Part shown: in pieces, positions 1 through 5,321 of the stretch
Layout of the letters: each line of letters begins with the position of its first letter
Position numbering within the stretch: the stretch's first letter is position 1
Source of the DNA: Pseudomonadota bacterium
Lineage (GTDB): Bacteria; Pseudomonadota; Gammaproteobacteria; Burkholderiales; Burkholderiaceae_C
Assembly (NCBI GenBank): GCA_021798395.1
Contig: JAJZHS010000186.1
Span: 1-5,544, forward strand
Reading direction: 5' to 3'
Length of the DNA stretch: 5,544 nucleotides
Made by a program: the position numbers and the translations under genes
Notes under the pieces: generated by a model
Told to the model about the DNA's origin: nothing
Databases searched by the model: none
What the model saw: only the letters and a program-made list of their open reading frames with translations

Positions 1-111
1 GCGGTCGGGGCGCATTTCCCGCTCGACGTCGTCGCCGGCGCTCTGCTCGGCGTGCTCGCCGCAGCGCTGGCCGGTTGGCTGCTGCGGTCGGCGGGCTATT
101 TTCGGCGCTGA
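1..111 (+). CDS. PAP2-family membrane phosphatase, C-terminal end (partial)
   Basis: This is the end of a reading frame that enters from the left edge: 36 codons, then TGA at 109-111. The visible peptide begins AVGAHFPLDVVAGALLG. This matches the third conserved motif of the PAP2 phosphatase superfamily, in which a His (codon 5, bases 13-15) and a following Asp (codon 9, bases 25-27) belong to the catalytic site. A hydrophobic segment of about 20 residues follows (GALLGVLAAALAGWLL), which would be the last membrane helix. The protein ends in a short basic tail with two Arg. Family members remove phosphate from lipid pyrophosphates, such as undecaprenyl pyrophosphate or phosphatidylglycerol phosphate, on the outer face of the inner membrane. 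The substrate cannot be told from this fragment. It runs in the same direction as minC, 42 bases upstream. The family call is fairly secure; nothing more specific is. Confidence 0.72.
   Translation, partial: AVGAHFPLDVVAGALLGVLAAALAGWLLRSAGYFRR
75..102 (+). promoter_or_regulatory. Candidate sigma-70 promoter for minCDE
   Basis: A possible -35 box TTGGCT lies at 75-80 and a possible -10 box TATTTT at 97-102, with a 16-base spacer. Each matches the sigma-70 consensus at four of six positions. The TATTTT run is one of the few AT-rich spots near minC and lies inside the last codons of the PAP2 gene. Transcription would start near 109-110, giving a leader of about 44 bases before the minC ATG. 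A TACCAT sequence at 139-144 is another -10-like hexamer, but it is too close to the minC start to leave room for a Shine-Dalgarno site in the transcript. This is inference from sequence only. Confidence 0.28.
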
Positions 112-153
112 CGCCGCCGCGGCGGGCACCGCGACCGCTACCATAGGCGACCC

Positions 154-870
154 ATGAACACCCGCAAGCCTGCCTTGTTCGACCTGCGTGCGGGCGCGGT
201 CGACACCCTGTACCTGCAACTGCGCTGCAGCGACCTCGACGCGCTGCAGCAGGCGTTGCGCCAGCGCCTCGACGCCTCGCCCGACTTTTTCGGCGACGAA
301 GGCCTGGTGCTCGACGTGCGCCGGCTCGACGAACCGATCGACGTCGACGCGCTGGCCGACTGGCTGCGCGCGCAGCGCGTGCGCCCGATCGGCGTGCTGG
401 CCGACGCCGCGCAGTCCGCCTGGGCGGGCGCGCAGCTGGCGCGCGTGCACGACGCGACACGCCCCGCCGCGACGGAGGGATCGCAGCCTGCGGCTTCCGC
501 GGCGCCCGCCGCTCCTGCGGCCCCGGCAGCCGCCTCCGCGCCGCGCACCATGCTGATCGATCGTGCGCTGCGCTCGGGACAGCGGATCTACGCACCCGCC
601 GACCTGGTCGTGCTCGGCGCGGTCAGCCACGGCGCGGAACTGATCGCTGCGGGCAACATCCATATTTACGCGCCGCTGCGCGGCCGCGCGCTGGCCGGCG
701 CGCATGGCGATTCGGCCGCGCGGATATTCTGTACCCATTTCGACCCCGAACTGGTCGCGGTCGCCGGCGTCTACCGCACCGCGGAGCAGGACCTTCCGGG
801 CCGAGGCGGCCCGGTCCAGGTCCAGCTGCGCGAAGACAGCTTGTGCATCGACACGCTGACGCTCGACTAG
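154..870 (+). CDS. minC: Septum site-determining protein MinC
   Basis: MinC inhibits FtsZ assembly and stops septa forming near the poles. It is recruited to the membrane by MinD. The product is 238 residues, close to E. coli MinC (231). Residues 1 to about 104 form the N-terminal domain, which acts on FtsZ. Residues 105-131 are a low-complexity Ala/Pro linker (bases 466-546). Residues 132-238 form the C-terminal beta-helix domain, which dimerises and binds MinD. That domain carries the family signature: RSGQRIYAP at 140-148, DLVVLG at 150-155, GNIHIYAPLRGRALAG at 167-182, and IFC plus PELVAVAG at 191-205. E. coli has G where this protein has A173 in the HIYAPLRGRA stretch. The start is ATG 154, with an AGG at 145-147 six bases upstream. 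It is the first gene of the min operon; minD starts 25 bases after its TAG stop. The identification is secure; the linker is longer and more repetitive than in E. coli. Confidence 0.96.
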   Translation: MNTRKPALFDLRAGAVDTLYLQLRCSDLDALQQALRQRLDASPDFFGDEGLVLDVRRLDEPIDVDALADWLRAQRVRPIGVLADAAQSAWAGAQLARVHDATRPAATEGSQPAASAAPAAPAAPAAASAPRTMLIDRALRSGQRIYAPADLVVLGAVSHGAELIAAGNIHIYAPLRGRALAGAHGDSAARIFCTHFDPELVAVAGVYRTAEQDLPGRGGPVQVQLREDSLCIDTLTLD

Positions 871-895
871 CCGTTTCCCCTCGTTTCTCGTCACC
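871..895 (+). other. Pyrimidine-rich minC-minD gap without Shine-Dalgarno
   Basis: The 25 bases between the minC stop and the minD start contain 21 pyrimidines and only four isolated purines. No part resembles AGGAGG. The minD start is not in doubt, because the encoded N-terminus MAKIIVVTSGKGGVGKTT aligns with E. coli MinD residue for residue. Translation of minD therefore probably relies on coupling to minC, or on another mode of ribosome recruitment such as protein S1 binding to pyrimidine-rich RNA. The mechanism is inferred. Confidence 0.5.
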
Positions 896-1708
896 ATGGC
901 AAAAATCATCGTCGTCACCTCGGGCAAAGGCGGAGTCGGCAAGACCACGACCAGTGCCTCGTTCGCCACCGGCCTGGCCCTGCGCGGGCACAAGACCGCG
1001 GTCATCGATTTCGACGTCGGCCTGCGCAATCTCGACTTGATCATGGGCTGCGAACGCCGCGTGGTGTACGACTTCATCAACGTGATCCACGGCGAAGCCA
1101 ACCTGCACCAGGCGCTGATCAAGGACAAGCAGTGCGACAACCTGTTCGTGCTGCCTGCGTCGCAGACGCGCGACAAGGACGCGCTGACCAAGGAGGGCGT
1201 GCAGAAGGTGCTCGAGGATCTCGACACCATGGGATTCAGCTACATCGTCTGCGACAGCCCGGCCGGGATCGAAAGCGGCGCCCTGCTGGCAATGCACTTC
1301 GCCGACGAGGCGCTGGTCGTGACCAACCCGGAAGTCTCGTCGGTGCGCGACTCGGACCGCATCCTCGGGATTCTCGGCTCGAAGACCCGGCGCGCGATCG
1401 AGGGCGCTGAACCGGTGCGCGAGCACCTGCTGGTAACGCGCTACAACGCCAAACGCGTCGCCGACGGCGAAATGCTGTCGCTCGACGACATCCAGGACAT
1501 CCTGCGCCTGCCCCTGCTCGGCGTGGTCCCCGAGAGCGAATCCGTGCTGCAGGCGTCCAACCAGGGGCTGCCGGCGATCCACCTCGACGGCAGCGACGTG
1601 GCCGCGGCCTACCAGGACCTGATCGCGCGCTTCCTCGGCGAGCAACGACCCATGCGTTTCACCGAGTATCAGAAGCCTGGGCTGATCAAACGCCTGTTCG
1701 GCCGTTGA
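896..1708 (+). CDS. minD: Septum site-determining ATPase MinD
   Basis: MinD is a ParA/MinD-type ATPase. With ATP bound it dimerises on the inner membrane and recruits MinC. MinE then triggers hydrolysis and release, which produces the pole-to-pole oscillation. The product is 270 residues, the same length as E. coli MinD, and is closely similar throughout. The deviant Walker A motif KGGVGKTT is at 11-18, with signature Lys11 and Lys16. VIDFD at 36-40 supplies Asp38 and Asp40. The stretch GLRNLDLIMGCERRVVYD is at 42-59. Walker B, IVCDSPAG, is at 117-124 with Asp120. NPEVSSVRDSDRILGIL is at 144-160. The C-terminal amphipathic membrane-targeting helix is KPGLIKRLFGR at 260-270, with basic and hydrophobic residues alternating as expected. 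All residues needed for ATP binding, hydrolysis and membrane attachment are present. The start is ATG 896, with no Shine-Dalgarno. minE begins 15 bases after the TGA stop. Confidence 0.98.
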   Translation: MAKIIVVTSGKGGVGKTTTSASFATGLALRGHKTAVIDFDVGLRNLDLIMGCERRVVYDFINVIHGEANLHQALIKDKQCDNLFVLPASQTRDKDALTKEGVQKVLEDLDTMGFSYIVCDSPAGIESGALLAMHFADEALVVTNPEVSSVRDSDRILGILGSKTRRAIEGAEPVREHLLVTRYNAKRVADGEMLSLDDIQDILRLPLLGVVPESESVLQASNQGLPAIHLDGSDVAAAYQDLIARFLGEQRPMRFTEYQKPGLIKRLFGR

Positions 1709-1723
1709 CACAGGAGGCGCACC

Positions 1724-1975
1724 ATGTCAATCCTGTCCTTTCTGCTCGGGGAAAAGAAGAAAACAGCGTCGATCGCCAAGGAACGGCTTCAGATCATCCT
1801 GGCCCACGAACGCGCGGCCGGAGCGCCGGCCGACTATCTGCCGGCGCTGCAGCGCGACCTCGTCGAGGTCATTTCGCGCTACGTGAAAATCAATCGCGAC
1901 GACATCCAGGTCAAACTCGAGCGCCAGGACTCGCTCGAGGTGCTCGAAGTGAAAATCGAGTTGCAGCAGAACTGA
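1724..1975 (+). CDS. minE: Cell division topological specificity factor MinE
   Basis: MinE stimulates the MinD ATPase and displaces MinC, which confines division inhibition to the poles. The product has 83 residues, close to E. coli MinE (88). The N-terminus (MSILSFLLGEKKKTA) is the amphipathic membrane-targeting segment. Residues 14-30 (TASIAKERLQIILAHER) are the anti-MinCD contact region, with the conserved KERLQII core at 19-25. Residues from about 32 on, including YLPALQRDLVEVISRYVKI (38-56), form the topological specificity and dimerisation domain. The C-terminal acidic tail is shorter than in E. coli. The start is ATG 1724, preceded by a near-perfect Shine-Dalgarno AGGAGG at 1712-1717 six bases away. 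This is by far the strongest ribosome binding site in the window. The gene is the last of minCDE. The transferase gene follows after 31 bases. Confidence 0.97.
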   Translation: MSILSFLLGEKKKTASIAKERLQIILAHERAAGAPADYLPALQRDLVEVISRYVKINRDDIQVKLERQDSLEVLEVKIELQQN

Positions 1976-2006
1976 GCGCGCAGCGCACGCGCGACACGCT
2001 GCCCCG

Positions 2007-3071
2007 ATGCTCCGCCAACCGATCGCCCTCGCCGCGCTGCTGAGCTGGCTGGCGTGCGCCGCGCTGATCGTGGCCGCGCAGCGGCGCGGCTTCGGCCTCG
2101 ACGAACCCCTCGGCGAGGCGCAGAAGACGCATCGGCGGCCGACTCCGCGCAGCGGAGGCATCGGCGTGATGCTCGGCATCGCCGCCGGCATGGCGCTGGC
2201 GTGCGCCGACGGGCTGCTGCCGGCGCGCTTCACCTGGTCGCTGCTCGCCGCGCTGGTTCCGCTGCTCGCCTCGGGCGTCTGGGAAGACCTGCGCCGCCAC
2301 CTGGCGCCGATGATCCGCGCGGCCGCCGGAATCGTCTCCGCACTGCTCGCGGTGGTCCTGCTCGGCGTGGGCATCGACCGCGTCGACGTGCCGCTGCTCG
2401 ACGCGCTGCTGCGCCACTGGCCGCTGGCGGGCGCCGCGCTGAGCGTGCTCGCGCTCGGCGCGCTGCCGCACGCGGTGAACATGATCGACGGCTTTCACGG
2501 CCTGGCCGGAGTGGTCTGCGCGATGATTCTGGGCGCCATCGCCTACGTCGCGTCGAAGGTCGGCGACGCGCAAATCATGACCGTGGCGGTGGTCGGCGCG
2601 GGCGCCCTGCTCGGCTTCCTGTTCTGGAACTGGCCGCGCGGCGAGATCTTCCTCGGCGACACCGGAGCCTACGGACTGGGTTTCATCGCTGCGCTGCTGG
2701 CCACCCTGCTGGTGCAGCGCCACCCGCAGGTGTCGCCCTGGTTTCCGCTGCTGGTGCTGCTCTATCCGATCTGGGAGCTGCTGTTCTCGGTCTACCGCCG
2801 CCGCGTCCGCGCCGGCGTTCCGGGGATGCTCGCCGACAGCCTGCACCTGCACCACCTCGTGCATCGCAGGCTGCACGGCGCGCTGCACCTGCGCGCGCGC
2901 GAGACCAACGCGTCGACCGCGCCGTACCTGTGGGGGCTGGCCGCGTTCAGCATCGTCCCGGCCATGCTGTGGTGGAACGACACCGCCTGGCTGGTCGCCT
3001 GGTGCCTGCTGTTCGCCGCGATCTACGTCTGGAGCTACCGCACGCTGATACGCAGCGGCGACGCGGACTGA
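2007..3071 (+). CDS. GT4-family polyprenyl-phosphate sugar-1-phosphate transferase (WecA/MraY superfamily)
   Basis: This is a 354-residue integral membrane protein with about ten hydrophobic segments. Family members move a sugar-1-phosphate from a UDP-sugar to undecaprenyl phosphate on the cytoplasmic face of the inner membrane, starting O-antigen, capsule or peptidoglycan lipid intermediates. The motifs appear in family order: an acidic pair D32-E33, then QKTHRRPTPRSGGIG (39-53), GVWEDL (90-95), NMIDGFHGLAG (158-168), IFLGDTGAYGLGF (214-226) and the His motif DSLHLHHL (277-284). The QK-H-PTPR-GG and single-ED versions resemble a proteobacterial envelope-sugar subfamily rather than MraY or classical WecA, which has DD in the second motif. 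H164 replaces the Asn or Asp I would expect in DGxxG. The sugar cannot be deduced. The start is ATG 2007. No Shine-Dalgarno is visible in the 31 bases after minE, so coupled translation is possible. The rfbBD block on the other strand suggests O-antigen or another surface glycan as the product. Confidence 0.88.
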   Translation: MLRQPIALAALLSWLACAALIVAAQRRGFGLDEPLGEAQKTHRRPTPRSGGIGVMLGIAAGMALACADGLLPARFTWSLLAALVPLLASGVWEDLRRHLAPMIRAAAGIVSALLAVVLLGVGIDRVDVPLLDALLRHWPLAGAALSVLALGALPHAVNMIDGFHGLAGVVCAMILGAIAYVASKVGDAQIMTVAVVGAGALLGFLFWNWPRGEIFLGDTGAYGLGFIAALLATLLVQRHPQVSPWFPLLVLLYPIWELLFSVYRRRVRAGVPGMLADSLHLHHLVHRRLHGALHLRARETNASTAPYLWGLAAFSIVPAMLWWNDTAWLVAWCLLFAAIYVWSYRTLIRSGDAD

Positions 3072-3146
3072 CGCGCGCAGCGGCGCCGGACGAGGCGTTC
3101 GACGTGCCCCGCTGCCAGCGGCCGCCGTGACGCAGGCGCGCGCCGC
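3072..3146. other. Convergent gap between transferase and rfbD; no clear terminator
   Basis: These 75 bases lie between two stop codons that face each other. The gap is GC-rich, has no reading frame of note and no T-run on either strand, so no standard intrinsic terminator can be drawn. A short stem of CCGCT/AGCGG with a 3-base loop sits at 3109-3121. A stronger stem begins at its right edge and continues into rfbD (listed separately). Termination may be Rho-dependent, or the two transcripts may overlap; both are inference. Confidence 0.45.
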
Positions 3147-3158
3147 TCAACGCGGCGC
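3140..3158. repeat. 7-bp GC hairpin spanning the rfbD stop codon
   Basis: GCGCCGC at 3140-3146 is complementary to GCGGCGC at 3152-3158, with a 5-base loop TCAAC that contains the rfbD stop codon (complement of 3147-3149). The stem is perfect and entirely G-C. No T-run follows on either strand, so it is at best an incomplete terminator or a 3'-end stabilising structure. In DNA this GC-rich, a stem of this size can arise by chance. Confidence 0.3.
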
Positions 3159-4049
3159 CAGCAGCTCGTCCAGCAGCCGCCGCACCTGGACCCGCCAGTC
3201 GGGCAGCTGCACGCCGAAGCGCTGCTGCAGTCGCGTGCAGTCGAGCCGCGAATTCGCCGGCCGCGGCGCAGGCAGCGGATAGTCCGCGGTGGCGATCGGC
3301 AGCAATTCGGTGCAGCGCAGCGTGTCGCCGAGCGCGCGCGCCTGATCGAGCACAAAGTCGGCGTAGCCGTGCCAGCTGGTGCTGCCGGACGCGGTCAGGT
3401 GGTACAGCCCGCTGGCCTGGGCGCCGAACGCGGCGTCGCGCAGCACCCGGTGCAGCGCCAGTGCGCTGACGTCGGCGATCAGCTCGGCCGCGGTCGGCGC
3501 GCCGAACTGGTCGGCGACCACGCGCAATTGCTCGCGCTCGCGCGCCAGCCGCAGCATGGTCTTGGCGAAATTGCCGCCGCGCGCCGCGTAGACCCACGAT
3601 GTGCGCAGCAGCAGATGCCGGCAGCCCGCCGCGGCGATCGCCTGCTCGCCGGCCAGCTTGCTGCGTCCGTACACGCTGGCCGGCTGCGGCACGCCGTGCT
3701 CGTCGTAAGGGCGCTCGCTGCGGCCGTCGAACACATAGTCGGTCGAATAGTGCACCAGCCAGGCGTCGCGTCCGGCAGCCCATTGCGCCAGCGCCGCCGG
3801 GGCGTCGGCATTGATCCGCTGCGCCCGCTCCGGTTCGCTCTCGGCGCGGTCCACCGCGGTGTACGCGGCGGCATTGACGATGACCTGGGGCTGCGCGCGC
3901 TGCAGCAGCGCGCGCAGCGCGTCGAGATCGCCCAGGTCCGCCTCGGCGCGCCCGCAGGCGACGACCTCGCCGAGCGGCAGCAGGGCGCGGCGCAACTCCC
4001 AGCCGAGCTGGCCGTCGGCGCCGAGCAGCAGCAGGCGCGGCGCGCTCAT
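3147..4049 (-). CDS. rfbD: dTDP-4-dehydrorhamnose reductase RfbD/RmlD
   Basis: RfbD carries out the last step of dTDP-L-rhamnose synthesis, the NAD(P)H-dependent reduction of dTDP-4-dehydro-L-rhamnose, in the cytoplasm. The product is 300 residues, normal for the family. It is a short-chain dehydrogenase/reductase with a Rossmann fold. The nucleotide-binding loop is LLGADGQLG (8-16), and NAAAYTAVDRAE is at 59-70. STDYVFDG at 102-109 holds the catalytic Thr and Asp. The catalytic pair is Tyr127 and Lys131 in YGRSK. RTSWVY is at 149-154, DQFGAPT at 180-186, and the conserved RPANSRLD motif at 263-270. The start is the ATG at 4049-4047, where MSAPRLLLLGADGQLG begins. It overlaps the rfbB stop as ATGA (4046-4049), with an AAAAGG three bases upstream, so translation is probably coupled to rfbB. 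Longer in-frame extensions upstream read through rfbB in the wrong frame and are discounted. It converges with the transferase gene. Confidence 0.95.
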   Translation of the reverse strand: MSAPRLLLLGADGQLGWELRRALLPLGEVVACGRAEADLGDLDALRALLQRAQPQVIVNAAAYTAVDRAESEPERAQRINADAPAALAQWAAGRDAWLVHYSTDYVFDGRSERPYDEHGVPQPASVYGRSKLAGEQAIAAAGCRHLLLRTSWVYAARGGNFAKTMLRLAREREQLRVVADQFGAPTAAELIADVSALALHRVLRDAAFGAQASGLYHLTASGSTSWHGYADFVLDQARALGDTLRCTELLPIATADYPLPAPRPANSRLDCTRLQQRFGVQLPDWRVQVRRLLDELLAPR

Positions 4050-5155
4050 CGGCCTTTTCCCCCGCCCTGCCCGACCGCGGCGGACCGCGGCGCCTGCGCA
4101 GCGCCGTACTGCAGGTCGACCCACGCGCGGTACGCGCCGCTGGTGACGTGGTCGACCCAGTCCTGGTGCTGCAAATACCACTGCACGGTGCGGCGCAGCC
4201 CGCTGGCGAAGGTTTCGCGCGGCGTCCAGTCCAGCTCGCGCTGGATGCGCCCGGCGTCGATGGCGTAGCGCCGGTCGTGCCCCGGGCGGTCGGCGACGAA
4301 GGCGATCTGCTGCCGGTAGCTGCCGCCGCCGGCGCGCGGGCGCAACGCGTCGAGCAGGTCGCACACGGTGTGCACCACGTCGAGGTTGCGCACCTCGTTG
4401 TGCCCGCCCACGTTGTAGGTGCGCCCGGGCACGCCGGCGTCGAGCACCCGCGCGATGGCGCGGCAGTGGTCGTCCACGTACAGCCAGTCGCGCACATTGC
4501 TGCCGTCGCCGTACACCGGCAGCGGCTTGCCCGCCAGCGCGTGGTGGATCATCAGCGGAATGAGCTTTTCCGGGAACTGGTACGGGCCGTAGTTGTTCGA
4601 GCAGTTGGTCGTCAGCACCGGCAGCCCGTAGGTGTGGTGCCACGCGCGCACCAAGTGGTCGCTGGCCGCCTTGGACGCCGCGTACGGACTGTTGGGCGCG
4701 TACGGCGTGTCCTCGTGGAACGCGGCCTCGTGCGGCTGCAGCGAGCCGTACACCTCGTCGGTCGAGACGTGCAGGAAACGAAACGCCTGGCGCTGCGCCG
4801 GCTCGAGCGCGCCCAGCCAGGCGCGCACGGCTTCGAGCAACTCGAAGGTCCCTTGCACATTGGTGCGGACGAAGTCGCCGGGGCCGTGGATCGAACGGTC
4901 GACGTGGCTTTCGGCGGCGAAGTGCAGCAGCGCGCGAGGCCGGTGCCGGCGCAGCAGCGCGGCCACTTCGGCGCCGTCGCAGATGTCGACGCGGTCGAAG
5001 CCGAATCGCGCGTCGTCGCGCAGCGCGGCCAGGCTTTCCAGGTTGCCGGCGTAGGTCAGGGCGTCGAGCACACGCACCGGCTCGTCGTGCTCGCCGAGCC
5101 AGTGGTGCACGAAATTGGCGCCGATGAAACCGGCTCCTCCGGTGACGAATAGCAT
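4046..5155 (-). CDS. rfbB: dTDP-glucose 4,6-dehydratase RfbB/RmlB
   Basis: RfbB converts dTDP-D-glucose to dTDP-4-dehydro-6-deoxy-D-glucose, the second step towards dTDP-L-rhamnose, using tightly bound NAD+ in the cytoplasm. It is an extended SDR enzyme of 369 residues; the usual length is about 350-360. The NAD-binding loop TGGAGFIG is at 5-12, followed by LDALTYAGN (30-38). HFAAESHVDRSI is at 78-89. STDEVYG at 131-137 carries catalytic Thr132, Asp133 and Glu134. SPYAASKAASDHLV at 156-169 gives the Tyr158/Lys162 pair. NNYGPYQFPEKLIPLMI is at 187-203, YGDGSNVRDWLYVDDHCRAI at 215-234 and DRPGHDRRYAID at 289-300. The last 19 or so residues are a Gly/Ala-rich tail beyond the conserved fold. The start is the ATG at 5155-5153, with GAGGA four bases upstream (5164-5160). 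It is the first gene of a two-gene unit with rfbD. No rfbA or rfbC is adjacent. All catalytic residues are present, so it should be active. Confidence 0.97.
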   Translation of the reverse strand: MLFVTGGAGFIGANFVHHWLGEHDEPVRVLDALTYAGNLESLAALRDDARFGFDRVDICDGAEVAALLRRHRPRALLHFAAESHVDRSIHGPGDFVRTNVQGTFELLEAVRAWLGALEPAQRQAFRFLHVSTDEVYGSLQPHEAAFHEDTPYAPNSPYAASKAASDHLVRAWHHTYGLPVLTTNCSNNYGPYQFPEKLIPLMIHHALAGKPLPVYGDGSNVRDWLYVDDHCRAIARVLDAGVPGRTYNVGGHNEVRNLDVVHTVCDLLDALRPRAGGGSYRQQIAFVADRPGHDRRYAIDAGRIQRELDWTPRETFASGLRRTVQWYLQHQDWVDHVTSGAYRAWVDLQYGAAQAPRSAAVGQGGGKGR

Positions 5156-5212
5156 GCGGTCCTCACGAGTGTCGTCCGAGCGGGCCCGCCGGGCGCGAGC
5201 CTGTCGCCAGGG

Positions 5213-5218
5213 ATTCTA
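5213..5218 (-). promoter_or_regulatory. Candidate -10 box for the rfbB-rfbD transcript
   Basis: On the - strand these six bases read TAGAAT, which differs from the sigma-70 -10 consensus TATAAT at one position. Transcription would start near 5205, leaving a leader of about 50 bases before the rfbB ATG at 5155. No convincing TTGACA-like -35 box lies 16-18 bases further upstream; that stretch is GC-only. Activator dependence is therefore possible. This is a sequence-based guess. Confidence 0.42.
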
Positions 5219-5264
5219 GGGGCTGCCGAATCCGGCGCCGGCCGCGGGCCGGGCGACGCCGGCC

Positions 5265-5272
5265 TATAGAAT
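5265..5272 (+). promoter_or_regulatory. Candidate -10 box for the right-edge gene
   Basis: The sequence TATAGAAT contains TAGAAT at 5267-5272 and TATAGA at 5265-5270; either would make a good -10 hexamer. The expected transcription start is near 5278-5280, giving a leader of about 42 bases before the ATG at 5322. The region 16-18 bases upstream is GC-rich and has no -35 match. It mirrors the facing -10 candidate for rfbB at 5213-5218. Confidence 0.42.
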
Positions 5273-5321
5273 CCCGGGGAATTTGCCTGCGGCGCGCCGG
5301 CGACGCCGGGCCCCGACGAAC

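Larger units (their letters stand above)
5210..5275. repeat. 9-bp inverted repeat in the rfbB divergent region
   Basis: GGGATTCTA at 5210-5218 is exactly repeated in inverted form as TAGAATCCC at 5267-5275, 48 bases apart. A further direct copy of GAATCC lies between them at 5228-5233, and a 10-base palindrome CCGGCGCCGG at 5232-5241. These are among the few AT-containing stretches in the gap. The symmetry can be read as two facing promoters with the same -10 context, as a binding site for a DNA-looping or dimeric regulator, or as a long stem-loop. The arms are real; their role is inferred. Confidence 0.5.

Noticed and set aside
114..125. 12-base perfect palindrome CCGCCGCGGCGG upstream of minC, possible terminator of the PAP2 gene
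   Set aside because: With a minimal loop only about four base pairs remain, there is no T-run, and such palindromes are common in GC-rich DNA.
623..1711. - strand open frame of 362 codons across minC, minD and the start of minE
   Set aside because: It lies opposite two near-certain genes, crosses gene boundaries and has no family motif. Absence of stops is explained by high GC.
1911..2888. - strand open frame of 325 codons opposite the minE end and the transferase
   Set aside because: It is antisense to a transferase with all family motifs in order. The product is Arg/Gln/His-rich and shows no domain.
3369..4268. + strand open frame of 299 codons opposite rfbD
   Set aside because: It is a shadow of rfbD and the rfbB 3' end. 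No recognisable domain, and its composition is typical of antisense frames in GC-rich DNA.
2947..4497. - strand open frame of 516 codons in the rfbB-rfbD region
   Set aside because: It is in a different frame from both enzymes, crosses their junction and the convergent gap, and reads as Arg/Ala-rich low-complexity sequence.
4148..5152. Long + strand open frame (334 codons) lying opposite rfbB
   Set aside because: It is fully antisense to a complete rfbB with all catalytic motifs. Its translation is biased to Val, Arg, His and Gly with no motif, as expected from the reverse reading of high-GC3 codons.
5180..5189. Palindrome GCGGGCCCGC in the rfbB leader as an operator
   Set aside because: It is GC-only, has no second copy in the window and is no more than expected from base composition.
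5283..5285. In-frame TTG preceded by GGGGAA as an earlier start for the right-edge gene
   Set aside because: It would lie only a few bases after the predicted transcription start, leaving no ribosome site in the mRNA. ATG 5322 is preferred.
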